Source of the DNA: Jejubacter sp036620675 | GTDB taxonomy: Bacteria > Pseudomonadota > Gammaproteobacteria > Enterobacterales > Enterobacteriaceae | Reading direction: 5' to 3' (one strand) | NCBI GenBank assembly: GCA_036620675.1 | Contig: JAZHEE010000003.1 | Length of the DNA: 64,000 nucleotides | Part shown: piece by piece, positions 27,213-35,127 of the stretch | Position numbering within the stretch: the stretch's first letter is position 1 | Layout: each line of letters starts with the position of its first letter | The notes under the pieces: generated by a model | Told to the model about the DNA's origin: nothing | The model's input: the letters and a program-made list of their open reading frames with translations, nothing else | The model's database searches: none | Translations under genes and position numbers: made by a program

Positions 27213-27666
27213 ACTGCGCCACGCCACCCTGAATGACTGGCAGAGCGTTTATGCATTAATCTGCGAACTGAAACAGCGGGAATTCGACCGTGCCGCCTTT
27301 CGCGCCGGATTTGCCGCCAACCTGCTCGATCCCCATTTTCGCTACCAGCTGGCGCTACTCAACGGGCGCCCCATCGCCATGCTGGGGCTGCACCTGCAGT
27401 TCCATCTGCATCACGTAAACTGGATTGCCGAAATCCAGGAACTGGTGGTGATGCCCCAGGCTCGGGGCCTGGGAGTTGGTAAACAGCTACTGGCCTGGGC
27501 GGAACAGGAAGCCCGCCGGGAAGGCGCCGAGATGATCGAACTTTCCACCAGCACCGGCCGCCACGACGCGCATCGCTTTTATCAGCGAGAAGCGTATCAG
27601 CCGAGCCACGTGCGCTTTACCAAAGCGCTTACGGAGCCACACGATGAGCCTGAAGATTGTTCTTAG
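27202..27666 (+). CDS. phnO: Aminoalkylphosphonate N-acetyltransferase
   Basis: 154 residues, GNAT fold. The acetyl-CoA motif VMPQARGLGVGKQLLAWAEQEAR (about residues 84-106) and the C-terminal HRFYQREAYQPSHVRFTK are present. PhnO acetylates aminomethylphosphonate and related compounds so that C-P lyase can use them. It overlaps phnN and phnP (23 bases). Confidence 0.94.
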   Translation: MSVELRHATLNDWQSVYALICELKQREFDRAAFRAGFAANLLDPHFRYQLALLNGRPIAMLGLHLQFHLHHVNWIAEIQELVVMPQARGLGVGKQLLAWAEQEARREGAEMIELSTSTGRHDAHRFYQREAYQPSHVRFTKALTEPHDEPEDCS

Positions 27667-28420
27667 CGGCACCGGCGACGCTCGCCAGGTACCCGCCTTC
27701 GGCTGCCAGTGCGACGCCTGCCAGCGGGCGCGCCGCGCCCCGGCCTTCCGGCGCGGCCCCTGTTGCGGTGTCGTGCAATTTAACGACAGCGTGACGCTGC
27801 TGGACGCTGGCTCCCACGACCTGATGGAGCGCCACCCGGCAGGCAGTTTCTGCCAGATACTGCTGACCCACTATCATATGGATCACGTTCAGGGGCTGTT
27901 TCCCCTGCGCTGGGGCGTGGGCGAGCGCATTACGGTCTACGGCCCGCCGGATCCCGCAGGCTGCGACGATCTGTTTAAACACCCCGGCCTGCTCGACTTC
28001 AGCCACACGCTTACCCCATTCGTCGCTTTTACGCTTCAGGGGCTGAGAATCACGCCGCTGCCGCTGAATCATTCAAAACTCACATACGGCTATCTGCTGG
28101 AAAGCCCCCATGGCCGCCTGGCCTGGCTGTGCGATACCGCCGGGCTGCCGGAAAAAAGCATGAAGTTTCTGGCCGCCAACCGGCCGGATGTGATGGTAAT
28201 TGACTGCGCTTACGAACCACGGGCCAATACTCCGCGTAACCACAGCGATCTCAACACGGTGATGGAACTAAAGCGCCAGATAGCAGCGCCGAGAGTGGTG
28301 CTGACCCACATCGGCCACCACTTCGATCTTTGGATGATGAATAATCCGCTGCCGGAAGGCATTGAAGCCGGGTTCGACGGCCAGACTATTTGCCTGGATT
28401 TGGCGGAGGTACGCCCCTAA
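27644..28420 (+). CDS. phnP: Phosphoribosyl 1,2-cyclic phosphate phosphodiesterase
   Basis: 258 residues, metallo-beta-lactamase fold. The metal motif is LLTHYHMDHVQGLF (about residue 73), with LNHSKLTYGYLL near 145, LCDTAGLPEKS near 163 and LTHIGHHFD near 224. PhnP's extra zinc site is kept as the Cys set GCQCDACQRAR (about residues 20-30). It opens the cyclic phosphate left by PhnJ. It ends the operon, overlapping by four bases the convergent yjdP. Confidence 0.95.
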   Translation: MSLKIVLSGTGDARQVPAFGCQCDACQRARRAPAFRRGPCCGVVQFNDSVTLLDAGSHDLMERHPAGSFCQILLTHYHMDHVQGLFPLRWGVGERITVYGPPDPAGCDDLFKHPGLLDFSHTLTPFVAFTLQGLRITPLPLNHSKLTYGYLLESPHGRLAWLCDTAGLPEKSMKFLAANRPDVMVIDCAYEPRANTPRNHSDLNTVMELKRQIAAPRVVLTHIGHHFDLWMMNNPLPEGIEAGFDGQTICLDLAEVRP

Positions 28421-28773
28421 CGCCAACGGGTCTCGCTGAGTCGCCGCTCCTCTTCACTTAACTGGCGGCGTCGTTCATCCAGCTGTCGCTGCTGTTCATC
28501 AAGCTGGCGCCGTTGCTCATCAAGCTGGCGTCGTTGCTCATCAAGCTGGCGTCGCCGATCGTCATACCATCGTCCGTCGTCATAACCTCGGTCTGAATCA
28601 TCGCGCCAGCGTCCATCATCGTCGTTATAGCCGCCGTCGTTGCGGGCGCCGTTCAGCGCCCCGGCAATCGAATTAATCGCGTCGTTGACCATACTGTCCA
28701 AATCGTCCGCCCGGACGCTGGCGGAACTCATTCCAGCCAGCGCCACCAGCAGCAGCACGCTATAGCGTTTCAT
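28417..28773 (-). CDS. yjdP: YjdP-like secreted coiled-coil protein
   Basis: 118 residues with a signal peptide (about 1-22, ending VRA). A short conserved stretch MVNDAINSIAGALNGA is followed by an Asp/Gly/Arg-rich linker (residues 46-70) and heptad repeats RRQLDEQ (about residues 73-110) that should form one long, highly charged helix or coiled coil. E. coli YjdP has the same layout. Its function is unknown. It converges on phnP. Confidence 0.82.
   Translation of the reverse strand: MKRYSVLLLVALAGMSSASVRADDLDSMVNDAINSIAGALNGARNDGGYNDDDGRWRDDSDRGYDDGRWYDDRRRQLDEQRRQLDEQRRQLDEQQRQLDERRRQLSEEERRLSETRWR
28472..28558 (-). repeat. In-frame 21-bp tandem repeats within yjdP
   Basis: About four copies of a 21-base unit (plus-strand sense TCATCAAGCTGGCGTCGTTG plus one base), encoding the heptad QLDEQRR. 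The central copies are nearly identical, so copy number may vary between strains while preserving the frame. Confidence 0.8.
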
Positions 28774-28852
28774 AGAAGATTATCCTACCGTTAACCGGCT
28801 TTCACCCTACGCAACGCCTTGCGACTGGAACAGCGGAGGAGTCTCAAAGCGA

Positions 28853-29521
28853 TTACCGATGGAACACCACGCTCTGCTCCACCGGAATCCTCCCCATTCG
28901 CAGCTGGTTAGCCCGGGCATCGGGATCCTCATAGCCGAAAGAGATACCGAACAGCAGACGATACTGGTCTGAAACGCCAAGAATTTCTCGCACGCTATCG
29001 GCGTGGAATCCCAGCAGGGTCTGCGGAATACCAGCGTAGCCCCGGGCGGTCAGCGACAGCAGAAAATTCTGTCCGTACATGCCGATATCTCCGGCCACTC
29101 GCACGTTGTCGCCAAACGACGGCATAAACAGAAATGCCACATGAGGTGCGCCGAAAAAAGCGTAATTACGCAACAGCGCCTGATGGCGGCTGTCTTTATC
29201 TTCCCGGGCGATTCCCAGCACCTCGTAGTACTGCTTCGCCTGATCCTGGCTGCGGGTGAAGTAGTCGCCGTAAAAGTCGGCATAATCAAAGCTGAAATCA
29301 GGCGTCGCCTGTCCCAGCTCGTCGTTACGCAACATCGCTTCGGTCAGCGCGCGTTTGGTATCGCCGGAAGCGATATGCACATGCCAGGGCTGAGTATTGC
29401 AGTTAGACGGCGCATGCTGCGCATCCTGCAGAACTTCATGGATCTGGGCATCGGTCAACGGCGTGGATAAAAAAGCGCGCGGCGAGCGGCGCAGGCGAAC
29501 GGCATCTTCAAAGGACAGCAT
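28853..29521 (-). CDS. Nitroreductase-family FMN oxidoreductase
   Basis: 222 residues of the nitroreductase fold. The N-terminal RRSPRAFLSTPLTDAQIHEVLQDAQHAPSNCNTQPWHVHI (about residues 12-51) carries the FMN-binding Arg/Ser and the SNxQPW motif. The middle GIPQTLLGFHADSVREILGV and the C-terminal FGISFGYEDPDARANQLRMGR are family hallmarks. It reduces nitro compounds or quinones with NAD(P)H, physiological substrate unknown. It is divergent from a LysR regulator, which presumably controls it. Confidence 0.88.
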   Translation of the reverse strand: MLSFEDAVRLRRSPRAFLSTPLTDAQIHEVLQDAQHAPSNCNTQPWHVHIASGDTKRALTEAMLRNDELGQATPDFSFDYADFYGDYFTRSQDQAKQYYEVLGIAREDKDSRHQALLRNYAFFGAPHVAFLFMPSFGDNVRVAGDIGMYGQNFLLSLTARGYAGIPQTLLGFHADSVREILGVSDQYRLLFGISFGYEDPDARANQLRMGRIPVEQSVVFHR

Positions 29522-29596
29522 AAGGAAGCTCCCGAAAACAGGTTAAAATCAGGCGATCGATCCTATACTGGAATTTGTTTCGCATTACGGGTAAAT

Positions 29597-29615
29597 ATTC
29601 CATATATTCTGGAAT
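29597..29615. promoter_or_regulatory. LysR-type operator candidate
   Basis: A perfect inverted repeat ATTCCA-N7-TGGAAT lies 24 bases before the lysR ATG in the 117-base divergent spacer. The element CTGGAATTT(G/A)TTTC occurs twice (29568 and 29609), 41 bases apart. Both fit LysR-family control of the nitroreductase plus autoregulation. Confidence 0.65.
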
Positions 29616-29638
29616 TTATTTCAATAATAAGAGGCGCC

Positions 29639-30562
29639 ATGCTCTCGTCCGAACGCCTGAAAGGCATTGATGTCTTTGTCTGCGTCGCCGAATCCGGCAG
29701 CTTTACCGCCGCAGCACAGCGCCTGTATCTGACCACCTCGGCGGTCAGCAAAGCAGTGGCGAGGCTTGAAAAGCGACTTCAGGTACGGCTGTTTCTGCGA
29801 ACCACTCGCCACCTGGCGCTTACCGAAGAGGGGGAATCCTTCTACCGGGCCTGTACCGGCGTGCTAAACCAACTGGAAGAGGCCGAACTGGCACTGCATC
29901 GTCAGAGCCACGAGCTACGGGGTCGAATTCGCATCGATCTCCCCGTCAGCTACGGGCGCCTGCACGTACTGCCCGCGACCCTTTCCTTTCTGGAACAGCA
30001 TCCGCAGTTGGAGCCCGCTATCACCTTCTCTGACCGCTTCAGCGACCCCGTCGAGGAAGGTATCGATTTACTGGTGCGCAGCGGCGGATCCGGCATCTGG
30101 CCTGGCGCGGTGGATCATCATCAGTTGGGCATTCAGCGCCTGATTCTCTGCGCCTCGCCGCGCTATCTGGAACAACGGGGCATACCTCAGGACGCGCGGG
30201 CGCTCAGCCAGCACCGCTGCATCCTCTACTGTCGCGGCGACGGCAGCCTGACGCCACTGCGCATCCCAGGTCAGGAGAGTGCTCTAAAGCTCCAGCACAG
30301 CGGACTGGCTCTGGGCGACACCGAAGGGCTGGTGATGGCGGCGGTGGCGGGACACGGTATCGTCCAGCTACCGACCTGGATGGTCGCCAGGCCGCTGACC
30401 GAAGGCACACTGGTGCAGGTGCTGCCTGAACTTTCTATTTCAGGCATGCCGATAAGTCTGGCGTGGTTAAAGAGCCGGGCCAGACTGCCCAAAGTCAGCG
30501 CCCTGCGCGACTGGCTGATCGAAAGCCTGACCCCTTCGCTGGCAGAGCGGCCAGTGCCATAG
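29639..30562 (+). CDS. LysR-family transcriptional regulator
   Basis: 307 residues. The N-terminal HTH is LKGIDVFVCVAESGSFTAAAQRLYLTTSAVSKAVARLEKRLQVRLFLRTTRHLALTEEG abbreviated over residues 6-64, of the type found in the DsdC/AaeR-like subgroup. The effector-binding domain follows (about 90-300), with GRIRIDLPVSYGR marking its start. It is divergent from the nitroreductase gene, the usual arrangement for a LysR regulator and its target. The ligand is unknown. Confidence 0.92.
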   Translation: MLSSERLKGIDVFVCVAESGSFTAAAQRLYLTTSAVSKAVARLEKRLQVRLFLRTTRHLALTEEGESFYRACTGVLNQLEEAELALHRQSHELRGRIRIDLPVSYGRLHVLPATLSFLEQHPQLEPAITFSDRFSDPVEEGIDLLVRSGGSGIWPGAVDHHQLGIQRLILCASPRYLEQRGIPQDARALSQHRCILYCRGDGSLTPLRIPGQESALKLQHSGLALGDTEGLVMAAVAGHGIVQLPTWMVARPLTEGTLVQVLPELSISGMPISLAWLKSRARLPKVSALRDWLIESLTPSLAERPVP

Positions 30563-30703
30563 CCTGTGACGCCATCCTCTCCATCCGTGCCGGAGGAACG
30601 GGATTTCAGTTACCGGCCGCGTTCCGACAGCGCTTTAAAGCGCGACGTCAGCCCCGGCGAGTGGTGCAAAACATTTCACGGGAAAGAGAAATGAAAACCG
30701 AAA

Positions 30704-30723
30704 GCGCCGGGGAATCCCGGCGC
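30704..30723 (-). terminator. Hairpin ending the alpha/beta-hydrolase gene
   Basis: A perfect eight-base stem GCGCCGGG/CCCGGCGC with a four-base loop lies 14 bases after the hydrolase stop. On the minus strand it is followed by TTTCGGTTTTCATTTC, a moderate U-rich tract. Confidence 0.65.
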
Positions 30724-30736
30724 CTGTAGAGAACGA

Positions 30737-31570
30737 TCAACTACGGATAAAATCGAGCAAGTCCTGGTTAATACGATCTTTATGGGTGCTGCACAGACCG
30801 TGAGAAGCGCCTTTGTAGCACAGGCCGCGACCATTTGGCAGCAGCTTCAGCGCGGCTTCGCTGGAAGAAGCTGGCGGCACTATCTGGTCGTCATCGCCAT
30901 AAATAACCAGCGTCGGAATCGTCATTTTACGCAGGTCTTCCCGCTGGTCGGTTTCAGAGAACGCCGCAACGCAGTCATACAGCGCTTTAATGGACCCCAT
31001 CATGCCCTGCATCCAGAAGCTGTCACGCAGCCCCTGAGAAACGGCAACGCCCGGGCGATTGAAGCCATAGAAGGTTTCGGACAGATCTTTAAAGAACTGA
31101 GAACGATCGTTGCGTACCCCTTCGCGAATACCGTCGAAAACGCTGTGCGGCAGACCGGCCGGGTTAAAGTCAGTTTTCAGCATAATGGGTGGAACTGCGC
31201 CAATCAGAACGGCTTTAGCAACGCGCTCGGTACCGTGGCGGCCAATATAACGCGCTACTTCACCGCCGCCGGTGGAGTGGCCCACGTGAATGGCGTTTCT
31301 CAGATTAAGCGCTTCGGTCAGCTGTGCCAGATCGTCGGCGTACTGATCCATATTGTGCCCATCCCACGGCTGTGAGGAGCGTCCGTGACCGCGGCGGTCG
31401 TGAGCAATCACCCGATAACCGGCATTTGCCAGAAACAACATCTGATCTTCGAAAGCATCGGAAGAAAGCGGCCAGCCGTGGCTGAAGACGACCGGTTGCC
31501 CTTCACCCCAGTCTTTATAGTAAAGTTGAGTGCCGTCTTTCAGTTCCAGGTAGCCCGAATTGTTTCTCAT
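30737..31570 (-). CDS. Alpha/beta hydrolase (non-heme chloroperoxidase / arylesterase group)
   Basis: 277 residues, the usual length for cofactor-free haloperoxidase-type hydrolases. The oxyanion region is VVFSHGWPLSSDAFEDQ (about residue 27), the nucleophile elbow VGHSTGGGEV (Ser near 99), the acid VIYGDDDQIVPP (near 225) and the catalytic His in KGASHGLCSTH (near 256). These enzymes act as esterases and can show perhydrolase activity; the natural substrate is unknown. It is a single gene with its own terminator and no linked regulator. Confidence 0.88.
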   Translation of the reverse strand: MRNNSGYLELKDGTQLYYKDWGEGQPVVFSHGWPLSSDAFEDQMLFLANAGYRVIAHDRRGHGRSSQPWDGHNMDQYADDLAQLTEALNLRNAIHVGHSTGGGEVARYIGRHGTERVAKAVLIGAVPPIMLKTDFNPAGLPHSVFDGIREGVRNDRSQFFKDLSETFYGFNRPGVAVSQGLRDSFWMQGMMGSIKALYDCVAAFSETDQREDLRKMTIPTLVIYGDDDQIVPPASSSEAALKLLPNGRGLCYKGASHGLCSTHKDRINQDLLDFIRS

Positions 31571-31749
31571 GGTATTTTCCTTAAGAATAAGCTCGATATT
31601 TACGGCAAGTCAGTTTGCTGCCATTCCCTTGCCTGCCAATAACAATACTCACCTGACGCTCAATTCCCAGAAGGAAATACCATATTTAATGATTGATGAA
31701 ACCAGATGGTTTCTGTATCAGAATAGTGTAATCTTAAGTGCAACCTCCC

Positions 31750-32058
31750 TCAGTCAAAATTAAGCAAGATTTTTCTGACTTTAACCTGCTCCCCGGTTCC
31801 CTCCGGATGACCGACTGCCGCTACCATTATATGCTTCACGCTAGAGCGAACCGAGGTTCCCTGTTCGCCACCACAGCGCTGGCTTATACCGTGATGAATG
31901 GCTTCAGAAAGGCATTTTTTTACCGCTGCGGCGGCGTTATCAATGATATACCCGCGAAAAGTAATCTGACCGCCCCCCATATTTGCAGAGGCCGTAGAGC
32001 TGACACAAGAAATAAATAAAACAGATATCGAAAACATTTTTTTAAATTTATTTACCAT
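31750..32058 (-). CDS. Small secreted fimbrial-like protein (102 aa)
   Basis: The ATG at 32058 is preferred over a GTG nine codons upstream because it starts a clear signal peptide (MVNKFKKMFSISVLFISCVSSTASA) and AAGGA lies ten bases before it. The mature part begins MGGGQITFRGYIIDNA, the first-strand pattern of type 1 pilus subunits, and contains two Cys (about residues 49 and 62). It is only half the length of FimA and no usher or chaperone is nearby. It resembles short stand-alone 'type 1 fimbrial-like' proteins of enterics, though a decayed subunit is possible. Confidence 0.45.
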   Translation of the reverse strand: MVNKFKKMFSISVLFISCVSSTASANMGGGQITFRGYIIDNAAAAVKKCLSEAIHHGISQRCGGEQGTSVRSSVKHIMVAAVGHPEGTGEQVKVRKILLNFD

Positions 32059-32341
32059 TATGCCTGCATCCTTATTGATAGCCACACGAAGCCGTGTCCC
32101 ACGCTTTACTTTCGATTCTTGCCTGAATAGTTCCCCATGCGACAGACAATAAATAGAAATTTACCCCCAGACAATAAGCGGTAAACCAAAAGCGCAATAA
32201 AAGCTCAGAAAATATTATTTCAGATGCAAATGGCAATTTATTAATAACGGAGTTAACTATTTATTAGCCTGCCCCCCTTTGGATAATATTTATCATTTAT
32301 TGCCAGACCGGGAGTAACCCCGACCTGACAAATAGTGGCGA
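32059..32341. other. AT-rich spacer
   Basis: Nearly 300 bases between the small secreted protein and ygfS with no credible gene. It should hold the promoter of the small secreted protein. No terminator with a convincing U tract is seen after ygfS. Confidence 0.4.
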
Positions 32342-32827
32342 TCAGCGCCCCGGAAACGCGGTCGTGCGACGACGCATCGTTACGGTTTGTGCCACCTCGC
32401 CGCCAGCAACTTTTTCCAGCGCCGCTGTCGGACACACGGCGACACAGGCTGGCCCTGATTCGTGGCCACAACAAAGATCGCACTTAACGGGTTGAACTCC
32501 CTCCTGCCCCGAAGGGTTCACAATTTCAATCACCCCAAAGGGACAGGCCATCACGCAGCCGCTACAACCGATGCACAGCGCGTCGTTAATCTCCACGCTG
32601 CGTTTTCCCTGAACCAGCGCGCCGGTTGGACAAATCGCCACACAGGGGGCATTTTCGCACTGACGGCACATGACTGGCGCGCTGACAGCTTCCCGTTTCA
32701 CCACTTTCAGGCGCGGATAAAATGGACCGCCGGGTTGCGTTTCGCCGTCATGGGCCTGGGCGCAAGCGATCTCACAGGTGCGGCAACCGATGCACAGATG
32801 CGCCTGAACCCGAATAAAGTCGCTCAT
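32342..32827 (-). CDS. ygfS: 4Fe-4S ferredoxin-type electron-transfer subunit (YgfS/HydN-like)
   Basis: 161 residues from the ATG that overlaps the uacF stop (ATGA). It has four ferredoxin-type Cys clusters: CIGCRTCEIAC (about residue 12), CRQCENAPCVAICP (about 52), CIGCSGCVMACP (about 82) and CDLCCGHESGPACVAVCP (about 112). This is the layout of HydN, YgfS and DmsB-like subunits. It probably shuttles electrons between a molybdoenzyme, such as FdhF or the xanthine dehydrogenase-like enzyme here, and UacF. Confidence 0.85.
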   Translation of the reverse strand: MSDFIRVQAHLCIGCRTCEIACAQAHDGETQPGGPFYPRLKVVKREAVSAPVMCRQCENAPCVAICPTGALVQGKRSVEINDALCIGCSGCVMACPFGVIEIVNPSGQEGVQPVKCDLCCGHESGPACVAVCPTAALEKVAGGEVAQTVTMRRRTTAFPGR

Positions 32828-34761
32828 CGCCTCGCCTCCTGCTTGCATTCAGCCTGCTCATCCAGAAAGGACACAATGTCCCGGGCCGCCTGACGCCCTG
32901 CGGCCATGGCGGTCACCACCAGATCGGCGCCGTGTACCGCATCACCACCGGCAAAAACCTTAGGATGGCTGGTGCGGGTAGAACCGTCGGTCTCAATCAA
33001 TCCCCAGTCGTCGCAATGCACGCCGTTACGCGCCAGCCAGGGCATGGGATGTGGCTGAAAGCCAAAAGCCATTATCAGGACCTGCGCTGGCAGCACAAAT
33101 TCCGAACCGGCAACCGGTTGGGGGCGACGCCGCCCGTCCGGGCCCGGCTCGCCCATACGGGTTCTGATCATACCTACGCCTTTCACCCGCCCCCGCCTGT
33201 CGAGCGCGATATATTGCGGCTGTACGTTAAACAGAAACTCCGCGCCCTCCTCCCTGGCGTTGATCACCTCTTTTTTCGAGCCGGGCATGCTGGCTTCGTC
33301 GCGTCGGTAGGCGCAGGTCACGCTGGCGGCGCCGCTTCTGACTGAGGTACGCAGGCAGTCCATCGCCGTATCACCTCCCCCCAGTACCACCACCCGCTTG
33401 CCGGTCACATCGATAAACGGCGTTTGTGGGTCATCTTCCAGCCCCATCACCCGACGCGTGCTGGCGATCAGAAACGGCAGCGCCTGCACCACACCCGGCG
33501 CATCTTCATGTTCCAGCCCCGCAGCCATCAATCCGTAGGTACCCACCCCCAAAAAGACCGCATCAAACTCCTCCAGCAGCGCGTCAAAGGCGACGTCACG
33601 CCCAATCTCACAATTCAACTGAAAGCGAACGCCCATCGCACTGAAAATCTCGCGCCGGGTTTGCAGTAACTGCTTATCCAGTTTGAAAGGCGGAATGCCG
33701 AAGGTCAGCAGGCCACCGATTTCTGGATGACGGTCGAACACCGTGGCCTGAATGCCGCTGCGGGCCAGCAGATCGGCGCAGCCCAGGCCCGCCGGTCCGG
33801 CGCCAACTATCGCGACCCGCTCCGGCCTTGGCTGTACCGCGCTGAGATCCGGACGCCAGCCCTGCGCCAGTGCGCTGTCGGTAATATAGCGTTCCAGGTT
33901 GCCGATGCTGACCGCTCCGCCCCGGGGCTGCATGGTACAGGCCCCTTCGCACAGTCGATCCTGGGGGCAAACCCGCCCACAAATTTCCGGCAGCGAACTG
34001 GTCTGGTGGCACAGCTCAGCCGCCGCCAGAATATCCCCCTGATTGACCAGCCGAATAAAATCGGGAATCGCATTGTGCAGCGGACAGGTCCAGTTACACC
34101 ACGCCTTGTCGGCGCAATACAGGCAACGTTCGCTTTCACTGGTGGCCTGGCGAACGTCCAACGCCTGATAAATCTCGTTAAAATGGCTTTTTCGCTGATC
34201 GGCGGGAAGTTTCGCTGCGCCTTTACGTTCGGGTCTGAGCAACAGCGTATGGCTGCGCAACGGCGTCTGCGTCCCCCCGAAATCGCCGGTGGCCGTCGCC
34301 TGCTGGCGGCGACGGCGCAGCGCGTTCAGCGTGGAGCCGTCCATCAGCGTAATCGCCTGAGTCGGGCAGTGGGTTACGCAGGCGGGGCTGCCCTGGGGCG
34401 TGGATTCACAAAGGTCGCACTTACGCGCAATGCCACGCTGCTGCGCCGTGACCATTTCGATAGCGCCAAAGGGACAGGCCAGCACGCAGTTTTTACAGCC
34501 AATGCACAGCGCTTCATCCAGGTGAATCTCCTGTTCGCGACGCGTTAGCGCCGCTACCGGACAGCTGTCGACGCAGGGAGCGTCATTACAGTGGCGGCAG
34601 GTGACCGCCACGCTCTCCTGTCCCCGGAACACAACGCGAATACGGGGGTTAAACGCCGTTTTTTCCGGCCAGGCTTGTTGATTATGCGCCACCGCGCAGG
34701 CCACTTCACAGGCGTGACAACCGATACACTCCCGGGCATCGACGGTAATAAATCTGTTCAT
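32824..34761 (-). CDS. uacF: UacF/AegA-type Fe-S flavin oxidoreductase
   Basis: 645 residues. Residues 1-150 form a HydN-like ferredoxin part with four Cys clusters (CIGCHACEVAC, CRHCNDAPCVDSCP, CIGCKNCVLACP, CDLCESTPQGSPACVTHCP). Residues 190-640 resemble the glutamate synthase small subunit, with CLYCADKAWCNWTCPLHNAIPDF, an FAD site VAIVGAGPAGLGCADLLAR and an NAD(P)H site VVVLGGGDTAMDCLRT. It corresponds to E. coli YgfT (UacF), a paralogue of AegA. Both were implicated in formate-dependent urate breakdown. It forms an operon with ygfS and is divergent from xdhAB. Confidence 0.9.
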   Translation of the reverse strand: MNRFITVDARECIGCHACEVACAVAHNQQAWPEKTAFNPRIRVVFRGQESVAVTCRHCNDAPCVDSCPVAALTRREQEIHLDEALCIGCKNCVLACPFGAIEMVTAQQRGIARKCDLCESTPQGSPACVTHCPTQAITLMDGSTLNALRRRRQQATATGDFGGTQTPLRSHTLLLRPERKGAAKLPADQRKSHFNEIYQALDVRQATSESERCLYCADKAWCNWTCPLHNAIPDFIRLVNQGDILAAAELCHQTSSLPEICGRVCPQDRLCEGACTMQPRGGAVSIGNLERYITDSALAQGWRPDLSAVQPRPERVAIVGAGPAGLGCADLLARSGIQATVFDRHPEIGGLLTFGIPPFKLDKQLLQTRREIFSAMGVRFQLNCEIGRDVAFDALLEEFDAVFLGVGTYGLMAAGLEHEDAPGVVQALPFLIASTRRVMGLEDDPQTPFIDVTGKRVVVLGGGDTAMDCLRTSVRSGAASVTCAYRRDEASMPGSKKEVINAREEGAEFLFNVQPQYIALDRRGRVKGVGMIRTRMGEPGPDGRRRPQPVAGSEFVLPAQVLIMAFGFQPHPMPWLARNGVHCDDWGLIETDGSTRTSHPKVFAGGDAVHGADLVVTAMAAGRQAARDIVSFLDEQAECKQEARR

Positions 34762-34917
34762 GCATTATCCCTTTTCTTTTTGGCATTGCTCATCGGGAAT
34801 AAATGCAAAAACAGGGGCAGTTCGCCACCGTCCCCCGTACCAGCGCCAGTATTGTGAACTGCTTCAAAAATAACGACCTGTCTGACAACCAGAGCGCCGA
34901 ATGCCCTGGCTAAAACG

Positions 34918-34950
34918 TCTCACTTTGAGAATAAACGCCTCACAGTGAAA
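34918..34950. promoter_or_regulatory. Paired activator sites upstream of xdhAB (TCTCA-N3-TGAGA)
   Basis: A perfect copy TCTCA-CTT-TGAGA lies at 34918-34930 and a second, CCTCA-CAG-TGAAA, at 34938-34950, centred 20 bases (two helical turns) apart. They lie about 100-135 bases upstream of the sigma-54 promoter, the usual place for enhancer sites. They could also serve the divergent uacF. The likely ligand is YgeV. Confidence 0.7.
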
Positions 34951-35050
34951 ACCCCATCACCTCGCCGAATGCCCTCATCACTGCAATTAGCGGCGACTTT
35001 TATTGCGGCACTTCACAACTCCATTGCCCCAAAGTCCCTCATCGGCAGTC

Positions 35051-35066
35051 TGGCACAGCCATTGCT
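35051..35066 (+). promoter_or_regulatory. Sigma-54 promoter of xdhAB
   Basis: TGGCAC-N5-TTGCT, with GG and GC separated by exactly 12 bases. It lies 62 bases before the ATG at 35128 and inside the longer open frame, which argues against the upstream start codons. Confidence 0.85.
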
Positions 35067-35127
35067 TGCAGGCTATTCAGGAAAAATAAGCAGCACCTTA
35101 CTCCATCCAGAGGGGAGACTTTATTCA

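Noticed and set aside
34803..34818. Minus-strand sigma-54 promoter for uacF (TGCCCC-N5-TTGCA)
   Set aside because: The essential GG of the -24 element is replaced by GC; too weak to list although enhancer sites lie nearby.
34945..35127. Upstream extension of the xdhAB reading frame
   Set aside because: A sigma-54 promoter lies inside it at 35051-35066, and the ATG at 35128 has a good ribosome-binding site and matches the family N-terminus.
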